Assembly: GCF_036324505.1 (NCBI RefSeq)
Contig: NC_086362.1
Coordinates: 6,073,043-6,137,042 of the forward strand
Origin: Eleginops maclovinus
Taxonomy: Eukaryota > Chordata > Actinopteri > Perciformes > Eleginopidae
Direction of reading: 5' to 3'
Length of the DNA: 64,000 bases
The position numbers and the translations under genes were made by a program. This document shows, in pieces, positions 1 through 12,958 of the stretch. Each line of letters begins with the position of its first letter. Positions within the stretch are counted from its first letter, which is position 1. The notes below the pieces were generated by a model that searched no databases, was not told where the DNA came from, and worked only from the letters and a program-made list of their open reading frames with translations.

Positions 1-653
1 CATTCAAAAGTCTAAGGTCATACAGGTGCCTTCAGTTAAAAGGAGAGATTTCGTTCCCACACTGTAAGATAAGCCCCAACTATCACGACAAAAAGCGGTT
101 TCGGCTCATGGAGCATGAAACCGCCTCCCTGCTCCCTTTTTTTATGCAAGGGAATCTGATTAATGCCCCCGAAACATCCTCCCCATAGAGATGAAAGTTG
201 CACGCCGACCCGTGGGGTGTGTCCTAAAACACCATTCCTGAGTCACAGTGAGTCATATAATCTGTCTTTTCTTCCGTGGCAAAGTTAGGTCTTGTAACTA
301 TGGAGCTGTGATCAAAGAGAAAGAGCCTGTCTCCGGGCGGGGAGGACACCTGACACTTGTATCTTTAGAGGTTTGATAAGTAGGGAAAAAGCTTGTGAAA
401 TGAAAAATCAAAAGGCGTCTTTCCTTAGAGTGCATTGTTCTCCATTTTTAGTCAGATAACAGTTGGACGTGAAGTGTAAATTATTTCAAAAATGCCCTGT
501 GTCTCCTGCAAATGTGGCTTATTCTAACTGACAGTTTGTGGAAGTACAAAGTGTCTAGGTAACGGTTAATACATCCCCATATTGGCTTTCACTCATCATC
601 GCAACAAAAGCCGACAGGATTGAGGCAGGACAACAGCTGAAAGCACATCTTAC
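1..653. other. hgfac intron, left window edge
   Basis: This stretch lies downstream of the last visible hgfac exon on the minus strand, so it is intron. I searched the minus strand for the second EGF-like, kringle and protease exons expected next and saw none, so they must lie beyond base 1. No repeat stands out. Confidence 0.6.
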
Positions 654-785
654 TTGTGTAGCGGACTCGTTCACAGCTGATTTCCCCTGCCACACATGTG
701 CACTGTTCCACATTACGGAGGTGAATTCGTCCCCATGTCTCTCCGGAGCCATAATAGTGCAGGTGTACTATTTCATAGCACTTCT
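654..785 (-). CDS. hgfac: hgfac exon: fibronectin type I module
   Basis: This 132-nt exon encodes one complete FN1 finger. It opens with KCYEIVHLHYYGSGETWGR and has the four module cysteines, including the CTC pair (VEQCTCVAGEISC). The acceptor is CCACAG, the donor ACAA/GTAAGA, and the phase is 1-1. The sequence resembles the HGFAC finger (KCFDETRYEY...DRWARV). The next exon downstream, EGF2, is not in the window. Confidence 0.85.
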
Positions 786-3700
786 CTGTGGAGCCGACAC
801 AACACATAAAAGGCAATAGGTTGAAATGTGAGAGGAGATTGAAGAGCTCGATGGAGCATGCAGAGCCAAGTCTCATGGCTGAGTTGAGCTAGATGCTTTC
901 AAGGTAGAAAGATTTTGTGTCTTTTTGGTGTTTAGGTTTGATGGAGAGACATTTAAAGGATGTAGAGGGATTGGTAAGTGACTCATATAGAGGTGAAACT
1001 TCTTTAACAGAGATAAGAGAGGGAGGAAGAAGAGCGTGAAATCTCATTCTAGATATTTGAAATAAGAGCTTGACAAACAGGATTTAAATGAAGAGAAGAC
1101 GTTATTCAAATATTACCAGTATTCACTTCCTTATCTTGCAAAGCATGAAACATAAAACCTTTTAAAATGTCATTGAAAGGCTTTTTTCCTATTTTTTGAC
1201 AACTTCTAAGTTACTATTCCCAAAGCTTTTAACATATCCCACTTCTTTATCTACAGAAGGTTTAGTTGTTAGTATAGCAGGGGGGACTTCATGCACTAAC
1301 TAGCAGTGGCTCAGTCAGTAGGGGGCTTGGACTGGGAATCGTAGGGTCACCGGTTCAAGTCCCCGAACAGACTTGAAATATGGAAAGTGGACTGCTACTT
1401 GGAGAGGTCCCAGTTCACCTCCTAGGCCCTGCTGTGGTGCCCTTGAGCAAGGCACCGGACACCTCCAATCCCCCCTCCCCATTGCTCCCCGGGCGCTGCA
1501 CAATAGCTGCCCACTGCTCCTAATACTAGGATGGGTTAAATGCAGAGGACTAATTTCACTGTGTGTGCTCTGCTGTGTGCATGTATGTGACTAATAAAGA
1601 GGGTTTCATCCTCCGATTCTATCTATCTAACTGGGAACATATATTGTCTTTCCAATGTGTTTTAATAAACTTATTTTAACGTACAAAACCTAATTTACTG
1701 ATGAATAGCATCGAGCTCTTGGAAGAAGCCAGTACATAAATCTGCTTTGCGGTTCAAGAATTCATTTTAGGGCTCATTTTTCATCATGACTACGAATAAA
1801 GTTAACAGATTGAAATCATAACCCTCTGCATATGTTTCTCATACACATAATGAGCCAAATTACAGAGTTTGTAAATTTGAAACTTTTCAAAGAACCTTGA
1901 AGAAAGTAAGTAAGCTGCCTGATAAAGTAAAAGACATCTCAAAGAATAAAAATAATACAATATAATATATAACAAAACAGTGGAAGTATACATGTCATTC
2001 ATAAAGAATATTATTCTCAAAGTGTACATACTGTGCTCACAGTGTGTGCCAGAGAAGCTCTCCGGACAGGAGCACTCAGCAGAGTTGGTGTGTGGGATCC
2101 GTGTGCAGACGCCTCCATTCTGACAGGGGTTCTCCTGACATGGGTCTGTGTTTCTGCGCGACGTGTTGACAGAAACTGAAACACATCAACATGGATGGAC
2201 ACCGTTAGAGGTTAACCATGACTGTATTATGATTGATTGAAGGCACTGTGTTTGGTACACTTACCCTCCAGTCCACAGAAAACCCACTGCCGGTCCCGGT
2301 CAAAGTTATACGTCAAAGAGCACCTACAACAGAGGAGAGATATAACAGTCTCCAGCACGTCAGCGAGATTAAAAAGGGAAACATTTGCATCGAGATTAGG
2401 GTTTGGCAATATACCAGTATTACCCTGAAAAACTCATCAACTGTCTGAGATTTTGCGGTGTTGTTTACACTAATGCATCTCAGCCTTTGACAACTCCGTT
2501 TGTATGAGTAAATCATGGGGAATGTTGCGCTGATCCATCCACTGAACATCAATAGACAACATGTGTTTCCCTCCAGATATTCAAACCACATGATAAATAG
2601 AGCGGCCACAAGGCAGAGATGCTCACGGCACCTTTAGTATAAAGTACAGTATGCTTAAAGTAAAGGTAGCTGTATAGTAGGTTGAAAACGCTTTATAAAT
2701 AATAATAATAATAATAGTGGTTTTTTTAGTTATCATGTAAAAGGCTGTATAAGCTGTTTCATACCTTTCAATTCAATTTGTGCTTATTGAGCGATGAGTG
2801 CAAGGAGGAAATCTTTGTGTCCCTGGCACAGAAGGGGATATATATCCACAAAAACATGAAGAAATAAAAGAATATAGGCGTCTGCTTTAAAATAATTATT
2901 TGAAACATGAAATCCCTCACAATCGGTGCATCCCTAATGAGTATGCTTTCTTAATAGCAGTATTGGATTGTTTGGCCACTTCATGATATTTCTTTATAGA
3001 TGTAAAACTCCCCTTGACAGATTAATGTTGCATTTTCTACGAGAAATGTATGGAAAGGGAAGGAAATTGTAGGAGCCACATCAATAGTATTTTCTGTTTG
3101 TTATTTCACATATTTTGAGTCACTATAGGTGGTGGGTGTGTCTATTGGTTTTGGGTGGTGACTAGATGGTATATCTGTTTGCTCTTACCTGCTCACCTGG
3201 TGATAGATGGAGAGGGAGTGAGCATTGGGGTGGATCATTTTAGTTGGCGCCATCACGCATACGCATTCATCGCTGGATTGTTTTTTTTGCTCGCTTTATT
3301 CAACAAATAAAAGCTTAAACGGATACTGGCGTAAAGGCTGCGTTATTTGCGCGTCAGACCCTGTTTCCCCCCCTTGTTTAGTCCCTCGCGGCACCTTTTT
3401 TTTATTGGATTACTACAGCTGCATTAGAAATGCTCTAACAGCTATAGGACGATTGCCAAGAAAGACACTCACCCTCCCCTCAGGATGAACTGTTACTGAG
3501 ACATTAGCTCCTGATAGTTCCTTTTCAATGTGTCCAAGACTTACCTCAACTGAACTTTGTGTTTGGAAAGTCGGTGAATATGCTTAACATTACCTGCAAA
3601 TTTCTTAAATGAGTATGTTAGCTTGCTGATATTAGCATTTAGCTCAGGGCCAGCTTCACAAAGTTGACGCTTAGTCTTGTTATAAGACTTTGGCAATCCA

Positions 3701-5620
3701 ATAGAGACACAACCTGCTTATTTTATCCATTCACAGTTTCACAATAACCATTAACATTTGTGTTTACCTTACTGATTTTATGACATTAAACCACTTATAT
3801 CATGAGAGAGTATTTTATTCCCCCTTAAACGATGTCTTAGAAAGGGTACAACTGCTAACAAGCCGCACTAACAATTTCCCTGTAATTGAAATGCGGTACT
3901 TTTGAAGGCCACTTTGATTCTGTTAGGAAAAGAAAAATCTCTCTTAACCACAACCGACTGACACTCACTTACTCTGTAAATCATCTACTTCTTTAATCAA
4001 AGAAACACATTTCTGGACCACTCACTGAATCTGCAGTACATAATGACAAACCTATGCTGACGCTGAGCTCATGAACGCATCGCAAAAACATGCAGACATC
4101 GCAGGACGTGTAGGTGGACCGACGATGTTGGGCCATATAATTGCATTCATGTTGCTCCGACTTGCTGGCACCCACCCTTCTTGCCTCAATTCCAAAGAAT
4201 GAAGCCTGGAAAAGCCCTTCAGCAAGTTTTCCAAAATAAAAATCTAATAAAAGGAAGATTTTGTTGCCCAGATACAATCTAAAGCAATCAAACTGTGGTT
4301 TAACTGTGACAGCTGTTTATTCACCCGTAGGATGAAAAGTAGTGAATGTAGAAACTACAGCCATACCAAAAGTTTGCAAAGGATTTTCTATACTCTATCT
4401 AAAGTCACCTTTAATAAGTTATAGTTACACTATTATAATATCCAAGACAGGGCACACAAATCATTAGAGGGCCCATCAGCAATGAGTAATTTATTAAAGC
4501 AAATTCGCTCGTTAAAAAAATGGCATTATGTTTCCCTATGACACAGTAAATCCCTCATTACTGAGACTGTAATTGGCTGCCACTACACACCCCAATTACA
4601 CACTGCACTAGTGTCATCAGGAAATCACTGCAATTGCCGCATTGCATGATGGAAAATACCAGTGTTTTTGTTCATTTCAATGGCATGCCAACTTGAGGAT
4701 AAGTCCTACCTGATACGTAACACCTGCGGTAGGAGTTAGGGTGACGTAGACAAGGCGTGTGTGTCTGCACCAAACCAAATGTGACGAGGCAGCACTTCTA
4801 TCTGTCAGGTGTGGTCTGATGCAAGTGTGTGGTAAGTGTTTTATCATTACACACATGTGGTTGATTGTGAAAAATAGTAACTCACCATGGTTTTGAGGAC
4901 AGGAAGGTAAGGCAGTGATGATGAATTCTCCCCCCCTGACGAAATGGGAATTTACATTCTTTGTTGGTTGTTGTTTGAACTGGCAACAGAGAAAAAACAA
5001 ACCTTGTTAGTGATTTTCAGAAAAATCATTTGTGCAGTTTCCCCCCTGCACCTCAAACACAAAGACTCCTTTGACTTTGAATAGCTCTGATCAGAGAACA
5101 GTAAATCCATCTCCCTGGATAGCTAAATCTCTTATAATGCAGGTTATAGACCTAAACAAGCACTAACTCCCACGGAATTAAGTCCAAGTTGCACCCAAAG
5201 CTTTCTCTCGGCTAAAAATATATGACATATTCACTGCCAATGTGCACCCTCCCTCTTTCCTCATCTAAATCAAACACAGGATTTAGGTAAGCCCTACCGT
5301 TCTGGGTCCCGCTGTATGGCACTTTGGGTTCATACCCAGCGGATAGTATGCGCTGAAATCAGTGAAAATAAGTTATTGCACTTTAACTTCCAAAATGAAT
5401 GGGAAAAAGTAAGAAGTGTGGTTAAAACTTACCCCCCGTGTACTGAAAACACAAGGTAGAAAAAGTAACACAAGGTATGCCATCATGAAAGTTTGCATTT
5501 GTTGGTCCATCCGGAGAGTTTGTTTCCAGAAGTCCGAGGAGGATCTGTGTGCCTGTCACGTTATATCTGTCAGTTTCCAAGTGATCAGCCTGCGTTTGGT
5601 CATAGGAAACGTGGGAAACC
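654..5620 (-). CDS. hgfac: hepatocyte growth factor activator, 5' part (partial gene)
   Basis: HGFAC is a secreted, liver-derived trypsin-like serine protease that cleaves single-chain pro-HGF to its active two-chain form. Its usual order is fibronectin type II, EGF, fibronectin type I, EGF, kringle, protease. Visible here, in transcript order, are a weak candidate exon (5620-5433), FN2 first half (4979-4886), FN2 second half (2323-2265), EGF (2175-2032) and FN1 (785-654). All junctions keep frame, and the modules use phase-1 borders as in mosaic plasma proteases. EGF2, kringle and catalytic domain lie outside the window, and I could not place the signal-peptide exon between 5.6 and 8 kb. The gene follows rgs12 in the same direction, as in human, which supports HGFAC over its paralogue coagulation factor XII (same FN2-EGF-FN1 order). 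No break is seen. Confidence 0.85.
1302..1626 (+). mobile_element. tRNA-derived SINE (V-SINE-like)
   Basis: The tRNA-like head carries a pol III A box around 1307-1325 and a perfect B box GGTTCAAGTCC at 1352-1362. The core contains CCCTTGAGCAAGGCACCGG and TTGCTCCCCGGGCGCTGCAC, which I recognise from the conserved central region of fish V-SINEs. The tail is a short TCTA repeat. The six-base direct repeat CTAACT flanks it at 1296-1301 and 1627-1632, as expected for a target-site duplication. It sits in an hgfac intron, on the strand opposite to the gene. Confidence 0.8.
2032..2175 (-). CDS. hgfac: hgfac exon: first EGF-like module
   Basis: This 144-nt phase 1-1 exon encodes one EGF-like domain. 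It begins at TDPCQENPCQNGGVC, continues with the C-S-C pair of SAECSCPESFSG, and ends in THCEH. All six cysteines are present. The acceptor is GTTTCAG and the donor CACA/GTATGT. It lies between FN2 and FN1, the position of EGF1 in HGFAC and factor XII. Confidence 0.85.
2265..2323 (-). CDS. hgfac: hgfac exon: second half of fibronectin type II module
   Basis: This 59-nt exon encodes CSLTYNFDRDRQWVFCGLE, the C-terminal half of an FN2 domain. Compare the human pattern WCATTHNYDRDRAWGYC. The Trp before the first Cys is encoded across the splice junction (TG/G). It starts in phase 2, ends in phase 1, and has the strong donor GGAGG/GTAAGT. Confidence 0.8.
2324..4885 (-). other. hgfac intron splitting the FN2 module
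   Basis: This 2.6-kb AT-rich intron has no convincing exon. Around 3590-3690 it holds GTTAGC/TTAGCA-rich sequence (with GATATTAGCATTTAGCTC) like a common decayed fish DNA-transposon fragment. Several 60-95-codon open frames here look like chance. Confidence 0.5.
4886..4979 (-). CDS. hgfac: hgfac exon: first half of fibronectin type II module
   Basis: The exon reads QTTTNKECKFPFRQGGRI and onward to a split Trp codon. C-x-FPF-x-x-GG is the FN2 signature. It is flanked by acceptor TTGCCAG and donor CATG/GTGAGT. Its length (94 nt) gives phase 1 in and phase 2 out, matching the next exon exactly. Confidence 0.8.
5433..5620 (-). CDS. hgfac: candidate hgfac exon upstream of FN2
   Basis: A 188-nt segment is open over 62 codons, includes an N-glycosylation sequon (NVT), and ends at the good donor GGGGG/GTAAGTT in phase 1. 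That joins in frame to the FN2 exon. The acceptor (TACTTGCAG) has a weak pyrimidine tract. I recognise no domain, and HGFAC is poorly conserved before FN2. It may be a chance open frame; an upstream partner ending in phase 2 was not found. Confidence 0.35.
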
Positions 5621-8025
5621 CTGCAAGTAGTATCCTGTCCCTCACACTTTCAAGCTGTGTTGAGTAAACCCGTTGCGTCATTGGGCTCGTCTATCTCCGA
5701 GGCATCCTATATCCCGGCTGGTGTTCCCTGTGCACCTCTCTGCAGACACCCACGGTGTATCATTGTTAGTTATCCATGGAGAGGACAAACCAAAACTTTC
5801 CAGAGGCGGGGGACATGCCGCTGCAAAATCCCTCCTTTTTCAGACTCAGGCACCATGTAAAAATAAAGTGTTACTACAATGTCACGTTACATTTTCCCTG
5901 GGCCATATGATACTAACAATGTTCAAGCCATCCTGTAAGGGTATTGTGAACTTGTTTTGTTAATAAACATATCTGGATAATATAATATCGACTTTTGGCA
6001 TGTCTTTTTACGGTTATCCCCAGCAGCAAATTACAGGTTAACTAAGCTAATGGGGTTGAACTATAGTTTAGCATATTAGGCTAACTAAACTGTAACGTTA
6101 TGTATCTTCAGTAATAGAATTCAACCAAGCGATATACAGTATTATAACAAAAGAAAAGTAAATAAACTATTACAGGAAAGAGAACAACTACGTTCATTTC
6201 AATTCTGACATCAATCTTATTAGCTAGTATATTTAGCCCAATTAACTTCAGCTAATGCGTGTCCCAAACAGAAATGCTAACCTTACCCCGTATAAACGCA
6301 TTAAAGTAAAAGGGTTGAACACAGTCTAACCTCGAAATTCAAGGCTGTCGTGATAATGTGATAATTAATTCCACAGGGAATGACACATGAAGTGCCATGT
6401 CTCATTCCCATGTTTTGGCATGCTTAGAAGTTAGCTTAAATTACACTCAGCTAATGAAGAAAGCTAAGGCTAGCAATCGTTGTGCTAGCAACACAGTGCA
6501 GTTATAACTACGTGTCACAGTATGTTACCATGGGAATGGTAGTCCTAGTTTATGTCACAACAAAATATATGATTTATATATATATATCATTCAAAATCAG
6601 AAAAACAAAATTTGAAGTGAGTCAAGGATAAGGCAGGAAGTAGCTACAGTTCTCATCAAGGACTAAATAATGGCAGTACCTTTGAAATGAGGCAAGGATG
6701 AAAGTGAAGAGCCCAACCAACCTTAGTGTGTTGGGAGCATTCCAGCAGGGACATGCTGTGTCAAGACAAACGACCTATTCCCATAATCTAACCTCTAATT
6801 TTCCCCAGCTGTAATAATCTCCCTCCAGGTGCTGAGCTAAAAATACAAAGAGGAGGCTGGACGATTGAACAGCACCTCACTTTGGTGAAGGTAATGTGCT
6901 CCCTGTGTGGAAATTATTCAACTTAGAAATCTCCAACGTTAATTATTTACAAATCCCACTAACTCAGCAAACACATGAAACTGGCCAAATATGACGAGAA
7001 GAAGAAGAATTTAGGGCAGAGATTGTCTTATGTAAGACTTGAGGTAATGAAGTACAACAAAGGAGTATTTCAACTATTTTTTTACAAGGGTGTCTAGGGG
7101 TTATTATAGGATGGTAAAGTACTTCCCTACTGACGTAAAGAAATGAATTAATCCTATACATTTTGCACTTAAAAAATAAAAGAGAACGTTTAGTTTGAAT
7201 TACAGCCATCAAAGCTTTTAATCATTCAACATGTTGACAACCTCACACAACGACAGAGCAGGAAGTACAGGCAACAAAGGTACCATCATGTATTATCTGT
7301 AAAACAAAAGAAGAAAATATATACAAAAAACTTAAATATGCAAGAAAAATTGTGATTTACTTCCCTTTTGATCCTATGACAAAGTACGATCTAGAATATG
7401 ATGCAACAAAACTGGGTACCACTTTCTAATAGGGGAACAGTAGTTTGACAAAAACTATGGAGCTCAAGGGGTGTATTATTTAATATTTTGGTTATGCTTT
7501 TGAGTTCATTAAATACATTTTCCAGAGCTTTTATATCTGCATCTCACAGTTTCCCTGACTCGTGAGTTCGTATAAATGTAATTTATAGACGGCAATTATT
7601 AATATCTTCTCTTGTTGTTCCCAAAAGGTGTTTCTTATTTAGCTGTTAAATTCAATCTGATAGCTTATAATACCATACAATTCATAACACACCCAATAAT
7701 TACAACTTTTGATCAGTTTGAAATGCCTATTAGAAACTGGTACCATTAAGTTAATTTCAGGCTTCTTCCATTGCTGTCCTTAAGTCTACATGGCTCATCA
7801 TAGAATGATTTTGAACTTCATTATTAAACTAAACCATAACAAAAACATATCACTGTCCAAAAATTACAACCAGTACTAAAAATCAACAAGAATACGCCAG
7901 CATTCGTAACAAATATACAATATCTATCACCATAATATTGATATATATATTTTTTTTGGAGTGTACATGCAGCCCATTGTTTGACAGTGCCTTAGGCTTA
8001 AAAAGTGCAGCAGTGGGGGTTCCCT
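5621..8025. other. rgs12-hgfac interval
   Basis: This should contain the 3' UTR of the long rgs12 transcript (from 8025 downward), the hgfac promoter and its first, signal-peptide exon. None could be fixed: no canonical AATAAA just after the stop, no clear TATA, and no signal peptide ending in phase 2. The sequence is AT-rich with no clear repeat. Confidence 0.4.
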
Positions 8026-8312
8026 TTAGACAATTGTGGCCTTGTAAAGGTCTGTCTGGCAGTCCTTGCCCTCTGGTGGGTTCCGGCCACTCTGGGGTAT
8101 CTGGGCACTCCTCAGCTTGCTCTGGCACTGCCGCAGCTCAGCCACGTAGCCCTGGAAGCTCAGGCTGAGCTCAGAGTCCTCTCCCTGGGGTGTTTCCAGT
8201 GTCCCCTCCTCCAGGTGGACCCCTTCCACATCCATCACTTCCGGAGCAGTCTGTGCAATGTCGGCTCTGTCGGTGTCTGATTTGGTGTCAGAGCGTGGTT
8301 CTGTTTTTCCCT
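8026..8312 (-). CDS. rgs12: rgs12 alternative 3'-terminal exon (long C-terminus)
   Basis: The acceptor CTGTGCACAG opens an exon read in the frame beginning with a two-base part codon. This fits the donor CAG/GTATTT inside the exon that starts at 14267 (splice after 13737), making a shared GAG codon. It adds 94 residues, acidic then basic, ending in KATIV and a stop. The last four residues, ATIV, fit the A/S-T-x-L/V ligand motif described for the RGS12 PDZ domain and for an alternative 3' exon of mammalian RGS12. The exon lies 5.4 kb beyond the short-form stop and just upstream of hgfac. Confidence 0.8.
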
Positions 8313-11300
8313 CTGTGCACAGGAGAAAAGAAAGACAAAGTTAATCACAGTTACTAAATAACACATTCAGCAGACATGACAAACATTGTGTCATTATTTG
8401 TTTTTGATTTTACCAAGCTGATGGATCTAAGTCTTATATTTACTCCACACTAAGTTCTTTAAAAATACTCATTTTTCCCCCATTATGTTATTGTGCTTGG
8501 CTCATAGCCCACATATCTTTTTTATTACAACATACGCAAGCTGCAGTTGATAGTAGCAGATGTTTTATGGTTTAAAAACCAAAACAATGAGCAAAAAAAA
8601 TGCTAAAACTAAAACACTACACAGAGTTTAGCTCAGACGTAGGAGATTATTTTTGGTGTTTCACTTCTTATAAACTTGATTCATTGATTGAATATAAATA
8701 TTGATCACTGCAGCTTTTTTAAAAATTAAATTACAACAGGCAATCTATCTTAATTTAACAGATGGTTGTAAAAAAATATCCCATGTTTCTTGCAACTTTG
8801 ACTCATCAGGACAATGTCACTAATTAGACTCCATCCTCACCAGATGCGTAGCATGAATGTTTTCCATTTCAGCTGCTCTAAGAGACGGAAACTTTGTCAC
8901 CCATCGCATGGCTGCCCATGCATTATAGTTCAAATGAACAAATTACTTGAATATGTTCATGTAATGTGAGTTGTATAGTTGCATAATCTGGACAGCTGTT
9001 GTCAAGACAATCTGGATGACATAAATGTCTTGGCTCAAACTTGCTGAACTCACTTGCCAAATCATGGGGAGAACTGAATGAAATTATGAAATATTAATAA
9101 ATGGACTTGGATGACATGTTGTATATTACAACTTCACAACTTGGGCTTCATTACAAACAATTCAGAGCTGTATTCATCAAAGGCTTGAACTGTTTAATAA
9201 GAACAGTTATTAAACACTAAAAGCACATTTTAAGTGGGTGATGGGCAAAAAACAATTCCCCTCTTCTCATGAAAGTACACTCATGGAACTAAAACCCCAA
9301 AGATTCCAGGATGTTGGTATTACAGTCGCTGATAAACTCCCCACTTCTCATGTGAACCCTATGGCCCCCTCAGACTCTAAACACAGAGGCCCGAGTGACT
9401 CAAACACCGCACTTCAACACATAGATTCTCCCATCTCGGCCAACTGTGATTCACTGCTGTACAGCGCAGTTGTAAACACAGCCTGTGAGCTCCAGCAGCT
9501 GACCTTACACAGACCCTCAGCACTGCGGCACAACAGAAACCATCAAGGTGGACACCAAGCCGCTACTACAACTGTTCAACAACTGTCACCAGGTTCTCTG
9601 AAGCCTAAGGACATCATTCAGACATGTTTAAAGCAAATAAGGAGTGACTTTAATTAGAGTTAGATATACTTGATGATATATCAACATAAATCACGGGGTT
9701 TTTCCACAGGATGTGATGCATTGATGCTGGTATGCAGAGCTGCTAGGTGATGCATTATGATGAATTGGTGAATAATAAAAAGGTGTTTTTAAATAGGCTG
9801 CAACAAGGATTATTTTGATAAAGAGTTGGCTGCAAATCATTTTGTATATAAACTGATTGTTTGATCTATAACATTTAAGAAAATAATAAAAATCTACGTC
9901 TTTAAATGTCATGATTTGTCACTCCAAAACCCAGAGATATTATTATATTACGTTTATTATTATTTTGAATATATTTATATAGCGGAAAACCTCCTTTTTT
10001 ACTGCCAGCTTTGAAGAAATAACTATTTATAATTATTAATTATTCTGTGTAGTAATGTCAGCTCTACTTTTAAAGCCATAAATGTATTCATCCATCCATC
10101 CTCTACCCCAGAAGATGTGTTTTTAATACATTATTTTATTATTTAGAATAAATTTACAAAAAGATGTTGTCTAAAAAACAATATGTGGGAAGTAACACCA
10201 AAAATCACGTTATGCCACGGGTGTTCATAACTATAAAATCATTTTAACCCAGGTCACAAGTTAAAACGTGTCCTTTTTAAAAGGGTACAACTGCAACGAC
10301 AATTTTGTTTGTCACAAATGAGTTCAAAATCAATAAAATACGTTGTTGGGACTCATCCAATGTATTTACCTCTGTTTTGGATTAATTTACTATAAACAAC
10401 TGACGTTAAATTATATTCTCAGCTCTTTTCACAAGCCAAAGAGGATGTGAACACATGCTTCATACTCACTTTGTACTGTTAAGGGTCAGGCAGGGGGGGT
10501 GCAGCCTATCCCAGCAAGCATTGTAGCCTATATCCCAGGGAAACACCCTGTCACAGGGAACTTCCAAGATGTTGATACTAATAGAAGAAGGTCCTATTGT
10601 AAACACTCAGCCCCCATGCTAACAATTATTTGGTAAAACCGTTGTATATATTTTATATAACCATAAAGACCGTGTTGATGTTCATTATGTTAAATTATGC
10701 CTGATTTCGTGCCTCCTGTACAAAAGATCACCTCACAAGAAAAAGTTTCCCCCAGCCTTCATTATTTACCTACACATCCTTTACAAGCATGTTTCAGTGT
10801 CCGAGCTTCCTTTCGGGCTGTGACGTGTAAACATGATGCCTTTACAGAGCTGATGGACACAGCCATGCCTCCTATGGTGAGTTTTGTCCACAGCCTGGAG
10901 CTGATGAGAGCCTGGATCGCTCTCAGCTCCAGACAGTGCTGCCAAAAAATCTGCGTGCAGCCCTCCTCTGATCACCAGACGGATGATAAGGCTGGCCCAG
11001 GGTCAGATCTGCCGGCTTTGAGAGCTGACACTGAAAAAACTGTGCCATATGGTCCCCCAGGTGTACTGCAGAGTCATTACTGAGCCTTTTTGTAGATAGC
11101 CCGGCCTCAGGGTAGATTTACTCCCAGGAATTCTTTAATCTTCCCCACTTGAGCCAAAACTTTCGTCTGAATTAAGAATAGAAAGCAACTAACCTTCAAA
11201 CCCTTGCTTGATTAATCACTTCTGGCTACATTAATCATTTCTGGCTACATTCCCTGCTTTATTTCTCATGCAGGTGGAGTTACACTGTGTGATGTCGCCC

Positions 11301-12919
11301 CCTAGTGGGCTCTCCCCGCATGACTCAGAGCGTGTCACAGGGAGAAGTGATTACAGGCATCATTAGGAAATTATCCTGGTGACCTCTGCAGACCGCAGGC
11401 CATCTGGTTTTCATTCTAACTGACTAATCAGGGGGTAATTTACACCAAATATGGCAAGTAAATTCAACTAACTGTGGGGCTAAAAATACTCTTGGTACTA
11501 ATATAAACTCTGCCTTAGAGCCACTGTTTTTTTTTAGCAAGTTCTTATAATGACTTCAGGGTTAATATAAGATAAATTGGACCCTTAATACATGCTTTTC
11601 TTCAGTGTCCCTGAATACTGCATTAAATACCTTATGTAGTTTGTCCTTTTTGCAGTAGAATTAGAGGAAACAATACATTTTTAATCACTTAAAAAAGTAA
11701 TTATTTTATCCACTTAACATCATGTAGAGAAGCAGCTGGATTTTATCCTCTTATTTTCTATTGTTCTTTATTATTTATGTCTTAAGAACATGTTCATCCA
11801 CCTCAGCAGTAGTTATTTATTTCCTGGGAACAGCAGAGGGCGTCAGTTTATCAGAAACAAACAAACGTAATTGCTCCTGAACCATTGTTAACTTGATGGC
11901 CTCTGATTTGTTCAGTGGGTGTTTGTCTCTGCAGCGAGCGTGACTTTGCACCAGAGTAAAAAAAAAGGAACAACTTTATAGAGTCTCTAAAAAAAAAAAA
12001 AGTGGAAGCGTGTTAACTTTTCCAGCCTCCCCGAGGTGTTAGACATATGTTAAATCATAGTTTCAGCTGCTGGGATGAAGAGAGACAGGGTGTAATAGTC
12101 TGGGAGAAATAGATGTAAACCAGCAGTGACAGTTTCTATCTGTAGCTCAGTTAACTCGCGGATAAGGTTACCATGGCGCCCAGTGGTGGGAAGAATCAGG
12201 CTGATGCACTTAGCAACGAGAAAAAAAAAGAGGGAGCCTGTGGAGGAGCATCCATCCTTCCTCATCATCTTCTGTGTGTATCACCTTACATAAAAGACTC
12301 GCTATTCCTGTACAGAAAGCACGGTCAGAGTGAGCAGCTTTGAGACAGTGCTTTGAAGTGAGAAGACACCGGCTTTGTTGTCGTCGAGCGTCATTTTCCT
12401 CTCTTTCACGGATCACAGAAGGTTTCCTGGAGTTATATTTAAAGCCACGAATCAGAAATGTGTCACTAATTGCATATCTGGAAGCCTTTGAAAACTTGTC
12501 TACTTTTTCTAAAATCAACCACCACCATTACAAATCAATTCACCACTTCATTGGTTCACATTTAAATCTCAAACACACAAGTGTGGGGGACAATGACAAG
12601 GAGGAGAAAATAGAAAAATCTGCAGGTGATCTGTACACCATGACAACACAAACAAAGACCCACAAAGCCACGCTGAAGCTACACACAACAGAGCCCGCTA
12701 AGCAACAACACACCAAGCAGTGTTTAACGAGAACACACACAGCGGCACCCTGAGCCGCGCGCACAGAGAAGTACACAAAAAGGAGTGGGAGCTGATGAGA
12801 GGAGGGAAGCCACAAGACAAAATGAGACGGAGCTAAAAGGGAGGAGGAGGAGGAGGAGGAGGAGGAGGAGGAGGAGGAAGGGGCATGCGGAGGCGGGAAA
12901 AGGTTGTGGAGGTAGTGGT

Positions 12920-12958
<39 letters not shown>

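Noticed and set aside
5416..5963. Plus-strand frames of 67 to 96 codons
   Set aside because: No domain, no splice logic, and they overlap the hgfac candidate exon on the other strand.
10697..11083. 128-codon plus-strand frame with a minus-strand counterpart
   Set aside because: No recognised motif on either strand; intronic and probably chance.
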